Positions 1 to 7,134 of a stretch of 10,633 nucleotides of DNA are shown piece after piece. Source of the stretch: Candidatus Gorgonimonas leptogorgiae (GTDB lineage Bacteria; Pseudomonadota; Gammaproteobacteria; Pseudomonadales; Endozoicomonadaceae); NCBI GenBank assembly GCA_929200515.1, contig CAKNAD010000041.1, positions 4,275 through 14,907 on the forward strand. The letters are read 5' to 3'. Numbering within the stretch: the first letter of the stretch is position 1; each line of letters starts with the position of its first letter. A program made the position numbers and the translations under genes. The notes below the pieces were generated by a model. It ran no database searches, was not told where the DNA came from, and saw only the letters and a list, made by a program, of their open reading frames with translations.

Positions 1-275
1 GGATAACCTGATATAAAAGCCTCAGCTAGCAGTAGTGGATATCCCATCCTCTATTAAAAGTTTTAAGCCTTATATCACTGCGTTGATATCTCTATGTATT
101 TTAGCTTTAATGCTACCTAGCTTTAGTATTTTAATATAGTTTTCACCATAAGATATACTAGTGCAATGAATTGTAGCTGATTGCCTACCGTGTTTATTTT
201 TAAAATGTGGGTACTTGGATTGTTTTTTAAAAAACCTTTAAATGCTTTATCTAGATTACACAAACTCCCTTACAA
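1..275 (-). pseudogene. Decayed TnpB (IS200/IS605-family OrfB) fragment, cut by the left window edge
   Basis: Read on the minus strand, this stretch gives SLCNLDKAFK and then, after a one-base frame change near 234-243, RFFKKQSKYPHFKNKHGRQS, followed by IKILKLGSIKAKIHRDI. This is the order seen in the N-terminal part of TnpB: NLDKAFKxFF, then a basic FKxKHGxQS stretch, then KLPKLGxIKxxxHRxI. The apparent frameshift is loss of one A where 'TTT AAA AGG' would be expected. An in-frame stop (TAA) follows at 70-72 and a TGA at 22-24, so the gene is dead. The RuvC-like catalytic motifs and zinc finger of TnpB would lie beyond the left edge, and I cannot see whether they remain. Neither an upstream start nor the element's ends can be found between 275 and 385. 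The family call rests on motif recall without a database search. Confidence 0.7.
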
Positions 276-385
276 ATAAATACTATCTTAGAGTTTTAAC
301 TAGCGGTATTTTCTTGATTTTTTAGCTATATACATAATACTGATCGTAATATTCATATTTATCGCACTCATAATCACATGATTCA

Positions 386-2338
386 TTACTCACTATTTCT
401 AATGGGGAAAATACGGGGATAACGGATTTTTATTAACTCCATATTCTGTTCTGTAAATCTCATTGATGACTGATCTAATAGCTTAAATTTACAATCTGGA
501 ATATTTATATTTGCCGTATTAAATAAGACATATAAATAATCTTTTATATCAATAAGAAGTTTTGGATCATCTAAAAAAGATTTAATAACCATAGATCGCT
601 TTTCATCTGGTAAGTCTATAATTACTTTATATAATTTTTCAGTCAAAAATAAAAGTTTATAATCTGGGCTATTAGTTGACGCAGTTCTTCTAATATATGC
701 TAATAGATCATCTAACAATTTATAATTACCTGCTGAATGATTAGATATTTTAACTACAAGATCTAAAAAAGAATCAATAATTTTTTTACTTCTTATAACT
801 ACAGATAAAGGAAAATAAAAACTAGGGTTAATATTAGTCGCTTGCTGTAATGTATTCCTAATAAGACTTATACATTCTGGAATTAATAAATCAAAAGCTT
901 GATATATTTGAATACATAATGATATTGATTGTGAATCTAGAGATGGCAAGGTTACATATAGCCTATTCAATAACTCAAAGGCTTTGTTAGTATCCTCTTC
1001 GCTAACATTAGTTGAACCTTGTAGTGTAGATATTAATAAATTAGTCATATGTTTATAAAGTTTACTACTTTTACTTGCTATAACTGCTTTAAAAACTATA
1101 TCATGTGTAGATAATAAATAATCAGTAAGGATATGGATATTATATACACCAAGTTTTTCTATCATTGAAAGTATTTGCTTCTCACCATCGTTTGTTGCAG
1201 TTTCTAATAACCAGTTATTATCAATTTTAGTTGATGTAAATATTTCATGCTCTTGATCCGCAAGATAGTCAATTGTTTTGTATTCTGAAATTTTACTTAC
1301 ATCTTGCTTCTTGATAATACAATTATATTTTGTAAGTAGTTTGTTTTGTTCTAAATCTTGCAATAACATCTCATCAAAATTATTATCATCTATTTTTTCA
1401 TAAAGAAAATCTTTTATAAATATACCTTGATGATATTCATCAAAACTAGAAACAATCTTTATTATTGAGCGAGTCAAATGTAAAGCTTTTGCAGGAGTTA
1501 TTGCTTTACCTATAATATCATTTGCTCCTAAGAAAGAGAATAGATCTTCAAATAACTTGATGTCGCTTTCTTGAATTTCTTCTACACTAGAATATATTTT
1601 AATTATAAGATCTAAATAGTTATTTTCTATAGTGCCGCCGCTATTTATATAAAGGTTAAAATATTCTTTATTATAACAACCTTTCATTTCCTCTGTTAAT
1701 GTCTGAATTATATCTTTCCTGTTATAATTAAGTAACAAGCTAAATAAAACATGTGTTTTACCATATAGTGATGGTTGTATATTGGCAACATTAGGAAGTC
1801 TTTTGTAAAATTTATTTAACACAGAAAATACTTGGCGTGATTGTCTTTTAGTAATATCTGTATTTTTTATTGTATTCAATAATATATCTATAACTTTCGT
1901 AAACTCTATAGCATTACCTCTGTCTAGAATTTTAAAAATAGTATCAGAGTGATTGCATAAAAAATTTAGAACTTTATCTATACGAGTTTCAGTCTCTAAA
2001 ACAGATATTATACCAATTATTAGAGCTTCATTATGCTCTCCGTCCTTTTTACAAATAAAAGTTTTTTCTACTTTAGGAAGTATATCTGAAGAGTAAAACT
2101 TTTCAGCTTGTCGTTGATTTTTATTCCTACAAGATTTTACTCTCCTAATGGTTCCAGATTGGTTACCACCTATTATTCTATCTTTATCTTGATCCTGCAT
2201 AGCTTGATTTACATCGTTTTGTTTAACCGTGCGATCACAAAAAGTACTTACTAAATTTTCAGCTCCATCCATAGCACTATCTTGATCCGTCTTACATACA
2301 TAAAAGTCCTTTGCGGTATTTACTCTAATGTTTATCAT
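386..2338 (-). CDS. Hypothetical protein of 650 residues with an internal tandem duplication; predicted all-helical
   Basis: I do not recognise this protein. No signal peptide, membrane segment or catalytic motif is visible. Residues 1 to about 95 are polar and charged with scattered cysteines. The rest is helix-like and consists of two diverged copies, about 102-324 and 384-604. VFSVLNKFYKRLPNV (170-184) matches AFELLNRLYVTLPSL (453-467), YLDLIIKIY (241-249) matches FLDLVVKIS (524-532), and FIKDFL (307-312) matches VIKSFL (584-589), with offsets of 277-283 residues. An alpha-solenoid-like fold is my inference. Two ATGs are adjacent at 2341 and 2338. GGAG (2347-2344) lies 2 bases before the first and 5 before the second, so I chose the second. 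The gene is transcribed divergently from gshA and ends near the TnpB remnant. A secreted host-interaction protein is possible but unsupported. The long open frame with conserved repeat spacing argues that it is a real gene. Confidence 0.8.
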   Translation of the reverse strand: MINIRVNTAKDFYVCKTDQDSAMDGAENLVSTFCDRTVKQNDVNQAMQDQDKDRIIGGNQSGTIRRVKSCRNKNQRQAEKFYSSDILPKVEKTFICKKDGEHNEALIIGIISVLETETRIDKVLNFLCNHSDTIFKILDRGNAIEFTKVIDILLNTIKNTDITKRQSRQVFSVLNKFYKRLPNVANIQPSLYGKTHVLFSLLLNYNRKDIIQTLTEEMKGCYNKEYFNLYINSGGTIENNYLDLIIKIYSSVEEIQESDIKLFEDLFSFLGANDIIGKAITPAKALHLTRSIIKIVSSFDEYHQGIFIKDFLYEKIDDNNFDEMLLQDLEQNKLLTKYNCIIKKQDVSKISEYKTIDYLADQEHEIFTSTKIDNNWLLETATNDGEKQILSMIEKLGVYNIHILTDYLLSTHDIVFKAVIASKSSKLYKHMTNLLISTLQGSTNVSEEDTNKAFELLNRLYVTLPSLDSQSISLCIQIYQAFDLLIPECISLIRNTLQQATNINPSFYFPLSVVIRSKKIIDSFLDLVVKISNHSAGNYKLLDDLLAYIRRTASTNSPDYKLLFLTEKLYKVIIDLPDEKRSMVIKSFLDDPKLLIDIKDYLYVLFNTANINIPDCKFKLLDQSSMRFTEQNMELIKIRYPRIFPIRNSE

Positions 2339-2343
2339 CATTA

Positions 2344-2347
2344 CTCC
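2344..2347 (-). promoter_or_regulatory. Ribosome binding site of the 650-residue hypothetical gene
   Basis: The minus strand reads GGAG TA ATG ATG. The spacing is 2 bases to the first ATG and 5 to the second, which favours the second Met (2338) as the start. The difference is one residue and has no effect on the protein's content. Confidence 0.55.
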
Positions 2348-2365
2348 ATTAAATTTAAATTTTCA

Positions 2366-2409
2366 TATACACAGCAGATAAATATACAGTTTCTACCTGC
2401 TGATGTATA
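2366..2409. repeat. Imperfect 12-bp inverted repeat upstream of the hypothetical gene
   Basis: TATACACAGCAG (2366-2377) pairs with CTGCTG-A-TGTATA (2397-2409), giving twelve base pairs with a single bulged A at 2403 and a 19-base loop. It lies 25-70 bases upstream of the minus-strand start, where it could act as a 5' leader hairpin or an operator. It is not followed by a T-run in either direction, so it does not look like an intrinsic terminator. Its function is unknown. Confidence 0.5.
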
Positions 2410-2531
2410 AAACATGCACATATTAGCAAAATATTGTCACCTATTCTACCAGCAAAGACATATAAATTTATCTAGGGATCTTATTTAATAACCTAGAAGT
2501 AGTAGCTACAAAGGAATATTTTAAGTGGCAG

Positions 2532-2560
2532 GTGTATAAAATTAGTGTACATATTATAAT
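2532..2560 (+). promoter_or_regulatory. Weak candidate promoter for the gshA-hem operon
   Basis: A perfect -10 hexamer TATAAT sits at 2555-2560. The hexamers at the right distance upstream (GTGTAT at 2532-2537, or TGTATA one base on) match the -35 consensus poorly. Transcription from here would give a leader of about 85 bases before the TTG start. Chance TATAAT matches are common at this base composition, so this is only a candidate. Confidence 0.25.
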
Positions 2561-2639
2561 AAAAAGTGTATATTACTCTTCTTATCTATTTTACACTTCA
2601 CCCTAAAAGGTAATTTATTATTATCAGCCGTTTGAAATT

Positions 2640-2643
2640 AGGA
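2640..2643 (+). promoter_or_regulatory. Ribosome binding site supporting the TTG start of gshA
   Basis: AGGA lies 7 bases before the TTG at 2651. This is good spacing and supports TTG as the real initiation codon. The encoded protein also starts at the length expected for the family. Confidence 0.6.
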
Positions 2644-2650
2644 CTAACTT

Positions 2651-4213
2651 TTGAGAGATTTAATCAAGGCACAAATCAATCATATTACTTCTGTTAATGA
2701 AAGTTTACTTATTAGCATCACTAAAGGTATAGAGCGAGAAACTTTAAGATGCAATACAGACGGCTCTCTTGCAACGTCTAATCACCCGTTTAGTCTTGGC
2801 AAGCCTTTAACGCATAAATATATTACTACCGATTACTCAGAATCACTACTAGAGCTTATAAGCCCTACATTTAACGATAATAATCAACTAATAACTTTTT
2901 TAAATCAGATGCATTATTATGTGACTACTAATATAGGCGATAATTTAATCTGGGCAACTAGCATGCCTACATTACTTCCTCAAGATGAATTAATACCTAT
3001 CGCTCAATATGGTACTTCCAATCAAGCAAAAATGAAGCGTATTTATCGTGAGGGGTTAGCTCAAAGATACGGCAAACAAATGCAAATGATAGCTGGAGTC
3101 CATTATAATATTTCTTTTCCTCGTAAAATTTTGCAATCTATTGCTAATTTTTGGGATATAAAAACCAAAGATATCGAAAATTATGGTTACTTTACTACAA
3201 TGCGTAACTTTCAACGCTATTCTTGGTTGTTAATATATTTATTTGGCGCATCTCCAGTAATACATAAAAATTTTATAACAAATGAAGATTATAATTTTAG
3301 TAAGCTTGATGATGACTTTAGATATTTAAAGTATGCTACATCTTTACGTATGAGCGATTACGGCTATCAAACGAAAGCTCAGGAAAGCATAACAATAAAT
3401 TATAATAATATAGAAAATTATACTGAGAATTTATTAAAAGCAATCAAACAAACACATCTACCATATGAAAAAATTGGCGTCTTTAATAACGGTATTTTTC
3501 AGCAGTTAAATGATTCTTTGTTACAAATTGAAAATGAATTTTATAATATAATCAGACCTAAAAGGACCTGTTATTATAAAGAACCACAACTTAGTGGATT
3601 AAAAAAATATGGTACTGAATATATAGAAGTTAGATGTCTAGATTGCAATCCTTTTTCAGCAATAGGTATCGATAAAGACACCATATTATTTTTAGATATT
3701 TTTTTATTATTTTGTGCATTAGCAGACAACAGCCTGCTATCTGCTACAGATATAGAAAAATGTAATAATAATTTTCAACAAGTAGCGCACGAAGGAAGAA
3801 ATCCAAATTTAGAATTATTAGACGGCAACTCTAAAGTCAATCTAAAAACATGGGCTTTAGATATAATAGAAGCTCTATACCCAATAGCAGAAGCTTTAGA
3901 TATTCAGAGTAACACACAAGAATACACTACGGCCATTGAAATCCAAAAGCAAAAAATTAAAAATCCAGAGTTAACACCATCGGCTATACTCATTAATCAA
4001 GCTCAGCACGCTAACATGAAATATAATGACTATATTTTAACTATTTCAAAAAGACACCAAAAACAATTAAAAAATACATCTAAAAATAGTGATTTAATGC
4101 TATCATTCAAAAAAAGCACAGCTGATTCAATAATACAGTACCAAGAGATTGAGTCTGCTAAACAACTAAATTTTTTGGAATATAGAAAAGAATACTTTAA
4201 GCAATATTGTTAA
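2651..4213 (+). CDS. gshA: Glutamate-cysteine ligase (gamma-glutamylcysteine synthetase), proteobacterial type
   Basis: This enzyme joins L-glutamate to L-cysteine using ATP, the first and usually rate-limiting step of glutathione synthesis in the cytoplasm. The 520 residues match the length of E. coli GshA (518) and align along the whole chain. GIERETLR is at 26-33, LTHKYITTDYSESLLELISP at 53-72, AQYGTSN at 118-124, YREGLAQRYG at 132-141, GVHYNISFP at 149-157, YLFGASPVI at 196-204, SLRMSDYGY at 231-239, LQIENEFYNIIRPKR at 291-305 and EYIEVR at 323-328. These include the glutamates and basic residues of the ATP- and metal-binding site of the family. The start is TTG, backed by AGGA 7 bases upstream. 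The gene leads a probable operon with hemC, which starts 35 bases after its stop. The second glutathione gene, gshB, is not in the window. Confidence 0.96.
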   Translation: MRDLIKAQINHITSVNESLLISITKGIERETLRCNTDGSLATSNHPFSLGKPLTHKYITTDYSESLLELISPTFNDNNQLITFLNQMHYYVTTNIGDNLIWATSMPTLLPQDELIPIAQYGTSNQAKMKRIYREGLAQRYGKQMQMIAGVHYNISFPRKILQSIANFWDIKTKDIENYGYFTTMRNFQRYSWLLIYLFGASPVIHKNFITNEDYNFSKLDDDFRYLKYATSLRMSDYGYQTKAQESITINYNNIENYTENLLKAIKQTHLPYEKIGVFNNGIFQQLNDSLLQIENEFYNIIRPKRTCYYKEPQLSGLKKYGTEYIEVRCLDCNPFSAIGIDKDTILFLDIFLLFCALADNSLLSATDIEKCNNNFQQVAHEGRNPNLELLDGNSKVNLKTWALDIIEALYPIAEALDIQSNTQEYTTAIEIQKQKIKNPELTPSAILINQAQHANMKYNDYILTISKRHQKQLKNTSKNSDLMLSFKKSTADSIIQYQEIESAKQLNFLEYRKEYFKQYC

Positions 4214-4232
4214 GCGTCATAGTAAATCATCT

Positions 4233-4238
4233 AGAGGA
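4233..4238 (+). promoter_or_regulatory. Ribosome binding site that sets the GTG start of hemC
   Basis: AGAGGA lies 10 bases before GTG at 4249. It supports that start over the TTG at 4207, which overlaps the end of gshA, has no ribosome binding site and would add 14 residues that the family lacks. Confidence 0.6.
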
Positions 4239-4248
4239 TTATAATTTA

Positions 4249-5169
4249 GTGAACAGTATTAGAATAGCAACTAGAAAAAGCAAGTTAGCTATTTGCCAAG
4301 CTGAATACGTAAAGCAGAAGCTACAAAGTTTATATCCACAACTAGAAGTAGAGTTAATTAAGTTATCTAGTGAAGGTGATAGACTGCTAGATGTGTCTTT
4401 ATCTAAAATAGGAGGCAAGGGGTTATTTATCAAAGAGGTAGAACAAGCTCTGTTGAATAATAATGCCGATATAGCTGTACATTCAATGAAAGATATGCCA
4501 GCAGTTATAGATAAAAACTTCTCTTTAACTACGGTATGTAAAAGAGAAAATCCGTACGATGCCTTAGTCTCTAATAAATATAACAATTTAAAACAGTTGC
4601 CTTATGGAGCTATAGTTGGCACATCTAGTTTAAGAAGGGAATCACAAATATTAAACCTCAGACCCGATTTAACTATAAAATTTATTCGTGGTAATATAAA
4701 CTCTAGACTAACTAAATTAGATAACCAAGAATATGATGCTATTATTCTTGCATGTGCTGGATTATATCGTTTAAATATGCAAAATAGAATTTCTCAAACT
4801 TTTACTACCCAGCAAATGCTACCAGCGGCTGCTCAAGGAGCTATTTGCATAGAGGTGCTATCTACTAATGACAAAATTAAAAAACTATTACAGCCAATAA
4901 ATGATGCAAAAACTTTTGCAGAAACTATAGCTGAACGTACTGTAAGTTATAAATTAAATGCTAGTTGTAGCACTCCTATAGCAGCTTTTGCCCAAGTGAA
5001 AAATAATAGTTTGACTCTTGAAGCCTTAGTGGCAACTACAAATGGCAAACAAATAATTAGATCATCGAAATCTGGTAATATAACCGATGCTCAACTTATT
5101 GGCGATCAAGTAGCCACCGACTTATTAAGCCAAGGCGCAAAAAAAATTCTAAATAACCTTACTCATTAA
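4249..5169 (+). CDS. hemC: Hydroxymethylbilane synthase (porphobilinogen deaminase)
   Basis: HemC polymerises four porphobilinogen molecules into linear hydroxymethylbilane in tetrapyrrole (haem) synthesis. The 306-residue protein (E. coli 313) aligns end to end. It has SIRIATRKSKLA near the N-terminus, GGKGLFIKE, the active-site aspartate in AVHSMKDMP (Asp82), GTSSLRR (124-130), IKFIRGNINSRLTKLD, PAAAQGAICIE, and NASCSTPIAAF, whose cysteine (Cys240) is the expected attachment site of the dipyrromethane cofactor. All key residues are present, so it should be active. The start is GTG at 4249 because AGAGGA precedes it and the product then begins where the family begins. It lies 35 bases after gshA and 14 before hemD, whose product uses its output. 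Confidence 0.96.
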   Translation: MNSIRIATRKSKLAICQAEYVKQKLQSLYPQLEVELIKLSSEGDRLLDVSLSKIGGKGLFIKEVEQALLNNNADIAVHSMKDMPAVIDKNFSLTTVCKRENPYDALVSNKYNNLKQLPYGAIVGTSSLRRESQILNLRPDLTIKFIRGNINSRLTKLDNQEYDAIILACAGLYRLNMQNRISQTFTTQQMLPAAAQGAICIEVLSTNDKIKKLLQPINDAKTFAETIAERTVSYKLNASCSTPIAAFAQVKNNSLTLEALVATTNGKQIIRSSKSGNITDAQLIGDQVATDLLSQGAKKILNNLTH

Positions 5170-5183
5170 CAGTATTTTATGTT

Positions 5184-5981
5184 ATGAATCAATATTCTTT
5201 TATATTATCTTCAGTACGAGCTCTTATTGTTAGACCATCGCCTTTTGCACAACAGTTAACAGAAGCTATTAAGCAACAAGGAGGTTATGCGTATGCGTTA
5301 CCCATGCAAAAAATCATACCAACAGCAACTAATTTAATTATAGAACAGCTAAATACAAACCTGAAAATAGATCGTATCATTGTAACTAGTAGATTTGCTG
5401 CCAGATGTGCAATACCTGCCTTACAGTATGATTGGCAGCAGTTTAATAGCATAAAAAAATGGTATTGTCTTGGTGCTAACACATCGATAGAACTTAATAA
5501 ATTTGGTATCAATGCTAGTTATCCAAATTCAGGAATTACGAGTGAAAATTTATTGCAATTAAAAGACTTTAGTCTTAAAAATATACGTAAACAGAATATT
5601 CTTATAATTAAAGGTAACAATGGCAGAAAAACATTATATAACACTCTAACACACAGACAGGCTAATGTAGTAAGCTTAGAATCGTATAGCAGAGAGCCAT
5701 TATGCTATTGTCAACAAGCAACAACTACACTTATTCAAAAACATAATTTTAATTGTATTTTTTGTGGAAATCATGAAGCACTAAAAAATCTTTGCAATTT
5801 TTTACCGATGAGTTATCGTAATAAATATATCTTGATACTACCGTCGTTGCGTCAAGTAAACTTAGCAATAAAGTTAGGATTTATCAATTCGTGTTACATT
5901 AATGGTATGAGTAACAACAATATTATAGCTAAATTATATGAACAGCAAAATCTTTTGAGGCTTAAGAATGAAACAAAGTAA
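5184..5981 (+). CDS. hemD: Uroporphyrinogen-III synthase
   Basis: HemD closes hydroxymethylbilane into uroporphyrinogen III, inverting ring D, directly after HemC. HemD sequences diverge strongly, but recognisable pieces are in order: LIVRPSP (14-20) at the start of domain 1, IIVTSRFAARCA, then IKGNNGRKTLYNTL, matching the RGNGGRELIGDTL region of E. coli, and ESYSREPL. The 265 residues exceed the E. coli 246, partly through about 13 extra N-terminal residues before LIVRPSP. No ATG, GTG or TTG lies closer, so ATG at 5184 stands despite having no clear ribosome binding site; translation may be coupled to hemC, 14 bases upstream. Its last 14 bases overlap hemX. The usual Thr-Ser before the last helix region is replaced by CGNHEAL, a mild divergence that does not indicate inactivity. 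Confidence 0.9.
   Translation: MNQYSFILSSVRALIVRPSPFAQQLTEAIKQQGGYAYALPMQKIIPTATNLIIEQLNTNLKIDRIIVTSRFAARCAIPALQYDWQQFNSIKKWYCLGANTSIELNKFGINASYPNSGITSENLLQLKDFSLKNIRKQNILIIKGNNGRKTLYNTLTHRQANVVSLESYSREPLCYCQQATTTLIQKHNFNCIFCGNHEALKNLCNFLPMSYRNKYILILPSLRQVNLAIKLGFINSCYINGMSNNNIIAKLYEQQNLLRLKNETK
5957..5960 (+). promoter_or_regulatory. Ribosome binding site of hemX, inside the end of hemD
   Basis: GAGG lies 7 bases before the ATG at 5968, within the last codons of hemD. It supports this start and a coupled reading of hemD and hemX. Confidence 0.55.
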
Positions 5982-7134
5982 TAAATCAGATAATTCAAAA
6001 GCCAATCTAGACACTGAAAATAACACTACCGCAAGAAAACCTCAGAGTAAAAAAACTAATATCATGTATAACTTTAATATAAAACGCTATTTACCTGTTG
6101 TTATAGTTGGTATTATAATAATAGCTAGTGTATTTTTATGTTATAAATACATCAATGCTTTTAAGCAAATGACTCTGTTAGAAAAAAAAAATACTTGTCT
6201 GCAACAACAAATAACAGCAATAAATACCAGCTTAGATAAAATTGATAACACTAATAAGACTATAAAAACCAGTTACGAATTACAGCAAGAAAAAAATAGA
6301 ATATTTAGCGATCTACTATCTAGGTTAAAAAATGATATTAGCAGTATTCAAAACACAGATCGTACAAAATGGTTAGTTTTTGAGGCAGAAATATTAGTAA
6401 ATTTAGCCAATCAATATTTACATACACTAAAAGATAAAAAACAATGCTTAGATATAATGCAGCATGCAGATAACCTATTGCAACGAAGTAACCAAAACTT
6501 AACATTTTATATACGAGAAAAACTAAATAACTCAATTGCTAAGTTGCAAACTATGAATTATATAAACAGTGATGATATATATCTAAAATTAAATTTTATA
6601 GAAATAATAATAGAAGAAGCTTCTGCATCTGATTTAATAAATTATAACAAAGCAAAAACCACAGAAACAGTGAAAGCAAATGTAGTTACTAATAATGAGT
6701 CAACTGTATACCAATTTGTTATAGAAAAGCTTAATTTATTATGGAATAATCTAAAACAATTGTTTATTATTACTCAAAGAAATTTAGATGATATTTACCC
6801 TCTTCCTCAAGATCAAGAAATAAATACTATTAAACTAATAATTATTTCTAATATTGAACAAGCTAAAATCTCTTTGCTAACTAGGCAGCAACAAATATTT
6901 AACAATAGTATTAAAAATATTAGTGAGAAGTTAAAATATTTACCTAGCAAGCACAACAACAAACTAATACATGAATTGGAGTTATTAGCAAAAATAGATT
7001 TCTCTATACCAGCAGAAGATATTTTATCTGAAACATTATATGCGCTATCACAATTTAATATAGAATTTAATGGGGCAGATAAAAAGAGCAATAATACTCA
7101 AGATGAATCTACTAACTCCAAGGACAACAACTAA
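5968..7134 (+). CDS. hemX: HemX family membrane-anchored protein
   Basis: This 388-residue protein has the layout of gammaproteobacterial HemX (E. coli 393). A polar cytoplasmic N-terminus of about 39 residues is rich in Lys, Asn and Ser. One membrane segment follows at about 41-58 (YLPVVIVGIIIIASVFLC), then a likely coiled coil at about 65-115 rich in Gln, Lys and Asn, and a soluble helical domain. The best family signature is KWLVFEAEILVNLANQYL (134-151) followed by MQHADNLLQ, equivalent to the WLLAEVEYLLRLANQRL pattern. Such proteins are often labelled uroporphyrinogen-III C-methyltransferase, but this one has no methyltransferase domain and its biochemical role is not established. It probably accompanies tetrapyrrole synthesis at the inner membrane with HemY. 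It overlaps hemD by 14 bases and hemY by one. Confidence 0.88.
   Translation: MKQSNKSDNSKANLDTENNTTARKPQSKKTNIMYNFNIKRYLPVVIVGIIIIASVFLCYKYINAFKQMTLLEKKNTCLQQQITAINTSLDKIDNTNKTIKTSYELQQEKNRIFSDLLSRLKNDISSIQNTDRTKWLVFEAEILVNLANQYLHTLKDKKQCLDIMQHADNLLQRSNQNLTFYIREKLNNSIAKLQTMNYINSDDIYLKLNFIEIIIEEASASDLINYNKAKTTETVKANVVTNNESTVYQFVIEKLNLLWNNLKQLFIITQRNLDDIYPLPQDQEINTIKLIIISNIEQAKISLLTRQQQIFNNSIKNISEKLKYLPSKHNNKLIHELELLAKIDFSIPAEDILSETLYALSQFNIEFNGADKKSNNTQDESTNSKDNN
7120..7124 (+). promoter_or_regulatory. Ribosome binding site of hemY
   Basis: AAGGA lies 9 bases before the ATG at 7134, which shares its A with the TAA stop of hemX (TAATG). This arrangement is typical of translational coupling. 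Confidence 0.55.

Larger units (their letters stand above)
2339..2650. other. Divergent intergenic region between the hypothetical gene and gshA
   Basis: About 310 bases contain no gene that I can see. They hold the hairpin at 2366-2409, a short inverted repeat TCTAGG/CCTAGA (2471-2476 and 2492-2497, 15-base loop), an 8-base palindrome GTAGCTAC (2502-2509), and three direct GTGTA copies (2532, 2545 and 2566) around a TATAAT hexamer. Promoters for both flanking genes must lie here, as they diverge. In sequence this AT-rich, no single promoter stands out. Confidence 0.6.

Noticed and set aside
373..384. AATCACATGATT palindrome just after the stop of the minus-strand hypothetical gene
   Set aside because: Short, AT-dominated and without a T-run in the direction of transcription, so it is not supported as a terminator.
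2471..2497. TCTAGG/CCTAGA inverted repeat as a terminator or operator
   Set aside because: Only six base pairs with a 15-base loop and no T-run; expected by chance in a region of this size and composition.
4207..4248. Longer HemC starting at TTG 4207, inside the end of gshA
   Set aside because: The extra 14 residues have no counterpart in the family and the TTG lacks a ribosome binding site, while GTG at 4249 has AGAGGA at usable spacing.
4239..4586. Minus-strand open frame of 115 codons opposite hemC
   Set aside because: It lies fully antisense to a strongly conserved hemC, has no recognisable motif and no ribosome binding site. The shorter minus-strand frames opposite hemD and hemX fail for the same reasons.
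5968..7134. HemX as an active uroporphyrinogen-III C-methyltransferase
   Set aside because: The protein has a membrane anchor, coiled coil and helical domain but no SAM-dependent tetrapyrrole methyltransferase domain; the label is inherited from old annotation.
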